Assembly: GCA_021234535.1 (NCBI GenBank) | Contig: CM037841.1 | Coordinates: forward strand, 10,684,825 to 10,748,824 | Direction of reading: 5' to 3' | DNA from: Stichopus chloronotus | Lineage: Eukaryota > Echinodermata > Holothuroidea > Aspidochirotida > Stichopodidae | Length of the DNA: 64,000 nt | Shown here: positions 25,501 through 37,500 of the stretch, piece after piece | Numbering within the stretch: position 1 is the stretch's first letter | Layout of the letters: every line of letters begins with the position of its first letter | Notes under the pieces: model-generated | Told to the model about the DNA's origin: nothing | What the model saw: only the letters and a program-made list of their open reading frames with translations | Database searches by the model: none | Made by a program: the position numbers and the translations under genes

Positions 25501-28500
25501 TGCATTCAAAGTTCTTCAAGGAGTGCATGAATTGTAACATCATACATGCAATTTTACAATTATGTTCACTTCACACTGTACTTGCTTGAACTTTACTGTC
25601 ATGCTATGTCTGAACTTTTGCCTCTGAAGATCTGATTTACACCATTGGGTTGCTATGTCCACACGGTACCTTTTAGTAGAAACAGCTGCAACTTGAATGT
25701 GTTTGAATTGATGTACAGTACCATTAGCTTACTCTCCTTGAATGTGACTAGTATCCATAGTGTATCGATAATTGACAACTGTGAACAACCCCCCTCTCTC
25801 CCGGGAGATAAGTGGTGCTTGTCATTCTTAGATGTGAACTTCTGAGTGCTCAGGATTCCTTCTGAGAACTGTTAAAAATACAATCATGAAATGTCTGCAG
25901 TAGAAAATATGAAACTCAATTCAAAATTGAAATAGCTTTCGAAGTATGTATCTATTGAGTTTAGTATGAGACTGCAGCACTGATGAAAGCATGCATTGAA
26001 AGACATACCATCACAGCAAGGGATACCTGCAAGCTTTCACTGTTTTTATATGAGACTCAATGTCATAATTTCATTTCATCACCATGTCATATTATAGTAA
26101 TGGATAGTGTCTGTGTCTTGAGCAAATATATGTACTGAATAGTGCAAACATATAGTTGTACTGTATGAACGGAAATTGGATACAGATGCAGCAAAGAATT
26201 ATCAGTGTAGTTAGAAAAAGCTGCCAAGCAATAGAGCACTCACCACCAAATAAAATGTCAATTCTATGAGTTTCATCACCAAGCAAAGTTTTTCAAAATT
26301 ATGTTGTTCTGTAATTAAAGCAGTGGTGGCACCAAGGGGGCCATTTGCCCCCCATTTAGAATGTTTGCCTCCCTGGCCCCTCCCCCCTCACTCAGCTGAA
26401 GTGACCTGACAAATGCATACATTTCTATGTCTATTCTGTGTTTATTCATAATTTTGCATTTACCTTCTTGTTCAAGGAAGTTCATGTGATTCAAGTTTTC
26501 CCCCTAGAGATATGCTAAAACCGTGCCTGGACCCCCAACAGACTTTGTGTCTGGACCCCACAAGGGGTCATGAGTTTTCATATTTGAAGCAAACTATCCT
26601 GGAATTCAATTTTTCACCCAGAAATAGGCTAAAATCTCACATTGTCCATGGATCTCATGAGGTGGTCCTAAGTTCTCATCTTGTCAACTTAGAGGAGAGG
26701 AATAGCTGAAGTAAATAAAATCTTTTTAGAATGTTTGTGTATAATGAGAACATTGAACAAAAATATACCTATCCTGAGATTTAATTTTTCACCCAGCGAT
26801 ATGCTATAACCTCAGAGCGTCCAGGTGCCTTGCCCCCTGGATCCCCAGGGGCCCTAAGACCAGCCCCTGGACCCCACTCCCCTTCTCTTAGCTTGTGCTT
26901 GATGCCCCCAACAGTTTCCTTTGCCCTCCATTCGCCCCCCCCCCCTCCCAAATCTAAGATCATGGTGCCACGAACGATTAGAAGTCTGTTAATAATATCC
27001 ATCCCTCCATCCACATCCAAACTTTGTCTTTTCTCTGTATTCTTTCAAAGAGGTACAGTACTTTAAAACCACAGTTGCATGTGTTTGCAGATTCATTTTT
27101 TAATTTTGCTTACATGTTGCAACCATCACATCTGATGGAACTTAAGTCTCTCAGTATACATGTGACGGAAATACACCACCAATACTGCCCTCCCTTCATA
27201 TATCACCTTCTGTTTACTATGATTTATTCCTTTAATTTTTTGGTCTGCTGTAGTTTTTCACTGTCTGCTCATACAGTTTGTCTCAATCTGGCAAGTGCTG
27301 TATGGTTTGATACACAATTCTGTACATTGTATTGTAGCTGGAATTTCAAAATAGACTTGATAATCACAACTGTTTGTTTATCTGACGCATTATGTGTTAC
27401 GTTGACACTTTGATCGTTATCCAGGGACGTTGTGACCATGCATGGGTTGATAGTTTGTCACCTTTGTTTAGCATATACTCCTTTTGAGACTCCCAAGGAC
27501 ACTTTTGTGCAGTGTTGAAACAATTGCTAGCTAAAATTTGTCGGTGTATATTGTAATCGTAATTGCCACTTAGCAACATCTAAAATGTACAGAAAACAAT
27601 ATTTTGAACGGTTAAGCACTTTTAGTTGGCATGCAAATCAAAGTTAGTGTCACACATTAGGATTACTGGTTTTGCATCACTTTATTGAATTTGTGAATCA
27701 ATTTATTTGGTCATCTTCAATAGTGTTCCTATAATTTACAAACTAGAATGAACCCTGGTGTTTGACAAAATTACCAAACTTTTGAGAACTAAAAGTCTTA
27801 CACCAGCTTGCATTAAGTGAAAGTTTTCCAGTAGATTCCAGGACAAACACACCAAACTAAGTCTCTGATGTGACTAGTCACATGGAACTATCACAGTTAC
27901 TTCACACTAAAATGAAATGACAGTACCCTAATGCTTGATATAGGTTAGAGCACACTGTACTCTTATGGAATGCTTTAAGCCAGTACTTGCAGTGACCGTT
28001 ACTAATATGCAATAGACAGATAATGAGAAATAAAACTACAATTTTCTTCCCTGTTCTTATCCAAGAGTCATGTTCTTCTTAACTTTCATGACATGTGCGT
28101 TATTAATCAATATTGATTCAAGTTATTCAAATGGCTCCCTCATCACTTAATGAAAATAAGAACAACTTGGCCCGACAGTTTATTTGTGCAATGTAGGTCA
28201 CTTTGTGGTAACAATCACTCTTATATAAGATTATCATACTGTACAGTACATAGATCTGGTTCACCGCTTTATCAATGTGCTGGAAATAGTGTTGAGGTTT
28301 AAATTTTCGGTAAATTTCAAATAATATATTTTTAAGGTACGTTTAAGTGTCAATGAATTCAGGTATCAACGTCTTTGTCATTTCTATTGAAGCTGTGCGT
28401 TTGTAATTCAACGGCCTATTTGTGTAAAGATATGACGATATGATTACAGAATGATATCAGCTGTATTCTGATAGAGATGTAGATAACACATATTGACTTC

Positions 28501-31500
28501 AATCCTCAAGCCTGAACACAACATTTGCACTCTTTTCTAGTGCACCAAGAAAGCACATCAGATGGGAAGTCGGTGCTAGTCTTCGTATGAGACCAGGCAG
28601 TACAAGAGACAGAGGTAGATGTTACAAGGACTGCATTAGTTGATAACATGCTACTGTATATCATCAGAGCAACAATGTTTTGCTACATCTTCTATTATAT
28701 TTTTTATTTACTCCAATAAATTCTTTTCTCTCTTGATTTAGCTATTTGACTACATAGCTGATTGTCTGGCCAAGTTCAAAAAGGAGCAAGGGTTAGAAGG
28801 GAAGGATCTCCCTCTGGGATTTACATTTTCTTTCCCCTGCAAACAAAATGGACTGAACTCAGGTATATGGCAAAAACACAAATTCAATTAATTTACATGT
28901 GTATAATTATTTAAGGTTGCAGTGATTAAGCTTACTTTATAGCATTGCCATATCTTATAGTCATATCATGAACTGTGAGGATAATTGTGCATGCATTTGT
29001 ATATTCATTTTATGTGTGGTTTTAGAGACATACTTGTCTTAGAATCTTGCATTTTTAGTTTGTGACTGTTTTATGTGTTTTTATATGGTTTTTCATTGTT
29101 TCTCTTATGTTTTATGAGATGAAATGGCACCAAATTCCTTTTATGGTCAATAAAGACTCTTATATCTTATTTCAGTGTAAGGAGCATAGTTATTTGACAA
29201 CAATACACAATGATGTCATTTACAATTCTTCTGTATGCTTTGTACTTAATACTGTATGCTTTCTCTGTTTAGTCCATAATGTACAATATTAATTTTGTCA
29301 TTCTTATCCCTAAAGTTTAATACTGTATTGTTTATTCTCAAGAAGTTCCCTTATATATATGATCATATTTTAGTATTTTTTACTGTAGTATGTTTTCTGG
29401 ATATATTGAACTTGGAGAGTCCTTGATCCTTTTTGAATGCAGATTGGATTTAAAGAATGTAAACCTCAGCTCTCTTTGCAATCAGTACACAGGCGTGTAT
29501 GCTAAGCGTACACCAGAAGAACACCCCCCCTCATTTTCCATCCTCCTCACCTTTGTGTGTAATATATTCTTATAAGCTTATAAGATACTGGCTAGTGGCT
29601 TGAAGTCTAATTCATCTGACCAATTATAGGTAAACTTGTCAAACGTGTATTTGAATTCTTTAATGATATACATCTTTTTTCTCTTTAGATTTAAATATTA
29701 AGTGATAATAGAAATGCTGTTTGTGTCATTTGTGATGTACCTCTTTGCTCCCCCACAACCTGTACTTGGTTAATTTCCTTCTGGTATCAGTTAATATTTT
29801 TAATGTGTTTGATTGATTTCTGTGTTGGTATAAAACCTTTGGTGAAAGTAATTCTCCACATAAAACTTCTTAAATGCATGCTTTTATTTAAACATCATAT
29901 ATTACACTGCAATGTTTAGTCCATGCAATCTACTTTGCATACATTAAATCAGTGTTCTCCATGGGGGACTTGGGGGGAGTGACTTGCCTCCAAGTACAAA
30001 TTTCTGTGGTGTTGAAATAGTCAGAAAAAATAAAAATTTCCTGCCCCCTCAAAAGCTCTGCTTGGCCAAAGAAAGTTGACAATAGACTACTGCCATTTCA
30101 AATGGAGCAAGAAATTATCTCAAAATGGCACAATGTTGCATACTTGAACTATTAAAAATTTCTTCAGATGATGGGAATCCCACCCCCTTAACCCCCTTCC
30201 AAGGCCATCACCTTCCTATCACACTTCACAAGTGACTGCTTGCTCCCCTCCCTCTCTGGGAATCTTTGGAGAATATTGGTTAAAGGTTTGGGCCTGTCTT
30301 TTGAACACCCAAGTACATTCTCATAAGTACAGACCTGTATCTTGATGTGAACCGTACTTGATGCCACAATTTATCCCAAGGTTGACCTTACTTCTATAAG
30401 AATTATGCCAGCAGTTTTATGTTTCATGTTTCAGCTTCTCTTGTCACATGGACCAAAGGGTTTTCAGCCTCTGGTGTGGTCGGGGAAGATGTCGCCAAGC
30501 TTTTGTCAGCTGCATGTAAACGTAGGGTAAGTTGAACAGTCTCATGTTAATGACAAGTGTAATATCAGCACACAAAATTATAACTAGAGGTATGTGTGGG
30601 AGATGGACGAGACACGTTTTACTGTAATTTATTTGACAGGACGTGATTGGAGATTCCATATCAAACAATGAACGATAGCAAACAAACTATGGCTTGAACT
30701 GTAAACTCATGTTGAATGAAATTTAATAGGAAAGTATTATCAGATGTTTTTGGGCAATCATTAATCATATACCTCACACACTATCTCATATAACTCATAC
30801 ACTATTTTCTATATCTGACACAGTTTCTTAATAAAGCTTCATGAAATGATCAATCATAGCATAAATGGACACATTTTTCATTTTGTTTGATTACCAGAAA
30901 GCTTTCTTCATGTGTCACTTTTCAGATGTGAGTGCTTATTTATGGGCATTGTTGGTTCTTGGTTGGGACACGGAGGATGACAAGTGTTCAAAACTTGTTG
31001 CATTGTGGAGGATGATAGGTGTACTATTCAGAAGTACTTCCCCTTTTATCTTGTGTAGCTAAGCCAGAAATATTTTGGCCTCACAACCAAATGATTGATC
31101 AAAACATCCATCAGTAAACAGAGAGGGCAGATAAAATTTTGTACTGCATCTCAAGAAATGGTCAATTTGGTTTTGTGCTTCATGCTGATGTAGGTATTTA
31201 TTGGTCAGAATTTCACCTGTCCTGTTACTCATGTCATAATTTTGAGATGGTTGGTATGCTTCAAGACTGTACAGGAAATTTATGTAAAATTTTAAAACTA
31301 TCTATCCTGCTGGTGGAGTATTTCGCGGGACTACCTTTCCTCACAGTAAAGGTTAACAAGTAATGACTTCATACTAATGCACAGTTACGCTGCTTGCAAC
31401 CTACTCTCCATATATTGTGTAGATGATTTATTGTATGTTGATCAGGGAAGTTGACCTTTAACCTACCTCTTACTTTACTATTATAATACTGTGTGTCATA

Positions 31501-34500
31501 TTTCCTTTGTTGTTACCATTTGAATTGTGATGAACACTTTATGCCGTAGGGGTGACAATTTTCATACCACATTCAGGTACTGCTAGACAAAGCTTCAAGA
31601 TCACATCTATTATTCTGATCCTTTATTTTCATGTATTTCTAGTTGATCACTGCTTTTTTTTTTTGGTTTCTCCTCTTTCCTCCATTTACTGTCATGTTGC
31701 TATGTTATTGGTGTGGTGCTGTTACATTGCTGTGTCATGCTGTATGGTGCTGTTATGTTGCTATGTCTTTTGATATGGTGCTGATACATTGCTTTGTCAT
31801 TTGGTATGGTGCTCTTTCCTTGCTGTGTCATTTGATATGGTCAATATACCGGTGCTGTCATGTTGCAGTGTTGTTCTGTATGGTGCTGTCACAATGCTGT
31901 GCTGTTTGGTATGGTGGTGAGAGGTACTATGCACTTCTGCTATTATTTCTTTTCATTCTTTAATGCCTTCTGCTGGTATAACCTGTTTCATTATGTCTGT
32001 TAAAAGATTCAGCCAGTCTGTGTGCATGCCTGCTTCCAGACAAAGATCACATTCTAGCAAATGTCTGTCAAAGCAGTCATGCTTGAGAAGATTGGATGGA
32101 ATAGATCCTATGTCCTTCATGAAAATTTTCGTTGTAACATTACATTCTTTCACAATAGAGTGGAACACATTGTGGGAATGTTTCAAGGACTTGTCGCATC
32201 TCCTTTGCCTTCATTCTCATGTGATTCCACAATCAACACATCCACAGCTCTATTAGGGCTCCCAAAGTTGCTGCAGGCATTGACCTCATGTTCTATTGCG
32301 ATACTAGTCTGCAATGCCTGGGCATCCATAGTGTAAACACACACTCCAAACTGTTCATCATCAGGGGTGATACTTGAATAAAAAGTGCCATTGACTGTGT
32401 GGTGGTCTTCAGTAAGTATTGGAATTAATAGGTAGTCAGTCTTTTAGTGGGGCGCTCCCTCATTGTCCATAACGTACTAACATTTTGAGAAAATTGGTAA
32501 AATATCACAAACATCTTCCTGTGTACAAATACTTTTTGTCTCATTTCTTTTCGAAAGGAAAACACAAACATGCAAAAACAATAGGGGACAATAGAGGGCT
32601 GCATGCCGAACTGTAATGCTTGTTTTTGCTGTATTCAATGAGGACTGATTTGAGAAATTTTATCGTTTTTGTTGTATTTGCGATACCATTTTTTTTTTGA
32701 AAGAACATCACTGTTTCATTTTGTTTCTGTTCTCCATAGAATGTCAATTTGGATATTATTGCAGTGGTCAATGACACAACAGGAACACTGATGTCATGTG
32801 CCCATAGTGACAGAAACTGTTATGTAGGCTTAATTATAGGTAAGTGTCCTCAAATGGTATCCGTAAGGTCAAAATTAGGAAGGATGACCCTGACTTGCCA
32901 AAGTCAAAGGGTTAAAGACAGTGACTCATCACCCCAGACAGTCCCAATTCTCCCAACCACTTATGTCTAGCCCCTCTCCCAGCCTGTCTAAAACTCATCC
33001 ACATGTGTAATCAAAACAATGGGCCCCTGTGTAGGCTGTGTAATATTTAAGTAACTGCATAAGTAACTGTGTATACTCAGAATTTGCTATGAGACAAAGA
33101 GCAGAACCAATTGAGAATTTTGCCTACCCCCAGCCAAAAATGTAGCTTGGGTGATGTGTGACATTTTTTAACTTGTGTCAGTCATTTCAAGGATGTGATA
33201 CATCTCAGAATTACACATCGAGAAACTGGTAATGTTAATTAGTAATGTTAATTAAGTGAAAGTTCTTATTTCAGATCTTCAGGATAGACTTATCTCCCTT
33301 TGTTTCTCAAATCTTGAAAATGTAAGTTAATTACTGGTCTTTTCCTTTCACAGATATAGGTGGACAGGCCATTGTATGGCTTTACCACTGAGTGTAGTTT
33401 TCTTTTTCTTCTTTTTCCTGAGAATTATTTGTGATGTGTCTTCATCTAAACATCACTTTTGGAAACTTGCTATTGCATCAAAAAGTTGTGAAACCACAAA
33501 TTGTGAGACTTTTTAAGTTTGAGTTTCAGAAAAGAGAAGTTTTAGCCAATGATTGGTTCCAAAATATCTGTCCAAACAGTTTTGCTTTCCAAAGTACTAA
33601 ATAATTAGCAGTCTAGAGCCATTACAGGTGGTATGTTTCCAAGAATGAACACCTTTGACCTTTGCAATCCTTGTGATATATGCACTGTTTGTGAATAACA
33701 TACCTGCTCTGTTCAGTAGTAATCTGTACTGTTCCATAGAACCAATATTGGCACTGTCAATTCAAAGCCAACATTTTCATTAGTAACCTGTGGTGTGCTT
33801 CACTCCTCACTTACTGTCTCAACACAATAAAAGCACTCCCATCCTCTCTGACAATGGTACTGGTAACCTTTAAAGACTGTATCTAGCGCTGTCTTAAATT
33901 TTTTCCATCCCGATGTGCCAGGAGTGTTACTACTTGAGTTTTTGCTACACATGTGACCTGAGTTGTACACTAGTAGCCTCAACTGGGAGTGAGTAGCAGC
34001 ATTGACACTGTTTACAACTAACCACAAGCTTTAACTCATAGTCTTTACTGTCCCACTAGACTATGACATAATTGTTATAGAAACGGAATAATGTGGCACT
34101 GTGTATTGTATCAATGTTGTTCACTATTTAATAACCTGTGTTTTTTTCCCTTGACATTACTAACACTGTTTGCTTGTAGCAGTTCCAGTTCTGTTTACTG
34201 GTGAAAACATTGACCCATAGTGACCTTTGCCAGAACCAAAGCAATTCCCTAGAAGGGTTCTGTTTTACTGGTTAACTGGTTACCAACATTGTTCTGTAAA
34301 AATCTTTAGCATTTTGCTTGTAATAAAATATGTTCACTAGTAGAATGTTCTGGCACTGTTTACTCATAAATGTGTTTTACTTCTATAGTATATTCTGTGG
34401 CCTAGTTACCTCAGTACAAGTCAATCAGTGTTTAGCTTGAATCAATTTCAGCTGGTTTGTCCATTGGACAACTAACATGCATTCTAACGTGTCCTTTCTA

Positions 34501-37500
34501 AAGTTATGTTTCCCTACCAAACCTATGTTATTGAAACAAAAAGCTTCATTTGGTAGGTTACTCTACCATGGATACTGCATTGTGTTGTTTTCAATACAAT
34601 GTCATTATTGAATTTATATTATGTATTAGTTGTCCTATATAAAATGTTGCATTTAATTCTAACCACCAACTGGTTTGGTTTTCTGAAGAACAATCTTATC
34701 ACAGAATCTGGGTAGACCTGTTGAGAAATTTAGGCATCCCACTTTACAAAATACAACAAAACTTCCTCTCTGTCAAGTGGTATATGAATTTATTGACTTT
34801 GTTTATATTGTACCTCATCACATGTGTAAACGTGACAATGTCTGACCGACACATTATTTGCTACAAACATTTGGATTCCTTTAAAAGATGAAATGCTTGA
34901 TGAAAGGACTATTTTGGCGAGTGTTAGTGGAAAACTCAAGAGTAACAGTTGGGCGACAAGTTTTGCCATATACTGTAATGTTACAACCATTGCACTGCTT
35001 TGCTTTCATTTCTTTGTAAAAAGAACAGTTGACAGTGTGACACATTCATGTGACAGGATCAAAATATTAGCTAAAATCTGTGTCTGACAGATCCACTGTC
35101 ATAGTACATTACCTTTTATGTTTACTTTTTTTGTAGCATTTCTGTGTTAGATTTTGTAGTACTTCTGTTGTTGGAATGTGGAATATGTATGTCCTCAGGT
35201 AATGAATTTCAATGTCTCCCTTGTGTTTGGTTTGTGTTATTCTTTGAGCTCACCTATCAAACTTTTCTGTGAGGAAAAATTTGCATCTTTGGACTTCAAA
35301 CTGGCAAGTTTCCAGATTAATACACAGCTTTTACAGTCTCTGCGCAGAAGTGTCTTAGGTCTTTTAATAGAAGAATATCCTCTTAAAAATCACAGGCACT
35401 GGCACCAATGCATGTTACATGGAGAAACTGGACGAAGTTGAACTCTGGAATGGAGACAGGGGAGAACCAAACCAGACCATCATCAACATGGAATGGGGTG
35501 CCTTCGGTGACGATGGATCGATCGAAGACATCAGAACTGACTTTGACAGAGAGGTTGACAAGGTCACATTAAATAAAGGAAAACAGTTGTAAGTTTTGAC
35601 TTACATGGAATATTGTTGTTGTTGCTTCTTCATATTTTTTTTTATACTTGTATCATAATTTTAGTAATGTAAGCCATAATTTTTCATCATGAGTTTCTTG
35701 GTTTTGTGGTCTTAACACTGCTGCAGGTTTGTTTGTTCATTGTTTTCACTTTTGATGTATTAGCTATTAATAATATATATTCCACCAAAGTTATGTCAGT
35801 GTCCTAGAAATTTTATGAAATGGTTTTGATTGAGATATAAGGTTTATCCTGTATCAATATTTGAAATGTCATTGTGACATAGTTGGCACACTCTTTGATT
35901 GAGCATTGCTAAAAGTTTGCACCATTACAATATTCATATTTCAATACAATTCCAAAGGTGTGTTCATATCTTGACAAGTAATTGCACCATTTGCACATCA
36001 CCGTTAGATGTAATTTTTGCATGACCAATTAAAAAGGCTTACTCAATGTGAAGTATCCATGTTGCTTTGCTTCTTTTTCCTCTATAATATCACAGGTATG
36101 AAAAGATGATCTCAGGTATGTACTTAGGAGAAATTTCTCGACAAGCAATCTTAAAACTGGCAAAGGAGAAGCTGCTATTTAATGGTGTCCTTTCTGAAGA
36201 GATTAAAAAACCTTGGGCTTTCGAGAGCAAATTCCTCACTGATATCGAAAAGTAAGTCCCTGAATGCTACAACTTACTTCAACTCTTCTCATGTAAAGAT
36301 TTTCAAAGAGAAAATGAGCGAGGAGTTGTTACACTTCTTGCCTTCCCAATTGTATTGTCTGCAAAATTGAGGTTCCTAGATTTCCTGATCAGGATTTATC
36401 TCAGTTTGTATCTCACAGCTGGTTTCCCATAGACTTGTTTTTCTTTGGAGTAATTTTCCACAAGTTTCACAGCGTTTCTGCTAAGTATCCTTTTCTTTTA
36501 TCATGTTTTTTGTGTAATAAAATCCGGGCCTGGTCACATAGAATTTTCGGGCCTGGTCACATAGAATTTTCGGGCCTTTTCTTTGTACCGAGCGTAGTTA
36601 TGCGAAATAATGCTCCATTGTGTTCTGTTACAACTGCAACCCCATTGCAAGTCTTTTTGCTTCGTTTCTTTTCCTTGCTTACTCCCTTTCCACTCATACC
36701 CTAGGTTTCCATGTGTTTAGGGTTATTTGGCTGGCTTTTCCAGTCATACTGGGAGATCTTTTTCCTTAACAGTTAGGGCATGACCATGGCTTAGCCCTGT
36801 CTTACTGTGTTAGGCTCTTACATGTCCACAAAATCTCATATTTCCTCTGTATATATTTTTAAAATATTATGTTTCAGTCTTGTGGCACCTATTCACAGGT
36901 CTACATACTTGATCTGCTGTATTGAAGATGACTTTAAGTAATGAGAGACAAAAGTTGAAAAGTATAATTGTTTATATTGACTTAGAGTTGATGTGAATGA
37001 AGGATGGTTGGGTCTCATTTGAATGGTGCAGGGGTTAGCATCAACTTGTGTAGATGCCTCTTATGTTTACAAACAATTTATTGACTACTTAAGAGCTTAA
37101 ATCAATTTCTTTTTTCCAATATTTCTGTCAGTGAGGCACCTCATCAAAGTATAGTATATAATTTGGCAATGTATGTACTGTACATATTTGCTACAAAAGT
37201 TACTGCTAATCTTCTAGAGGACTTTTCTGTTGCGTCATTGACTATTTCGTCCACTTGCCAGTTCTACGAAGAGTTCAAAGTATAGGCCAGACAACGTTCA
37301 AAATATTCTATAATGATACAAAAGAACACTCTCGATCTGCTTTGAGTCTTCATGTATGGATACGAATCATTTGAAAGTGCCAACACTTTTTAATAGTCTG
37401 ACCAAGCCTGTAAAGGTAAAAGTTGAGCAGTACAAGATCAAGCAAAACCATTGTGCGCTCTTATGTATTCATGATGTGATTATGAATTATTCATGAGGCT

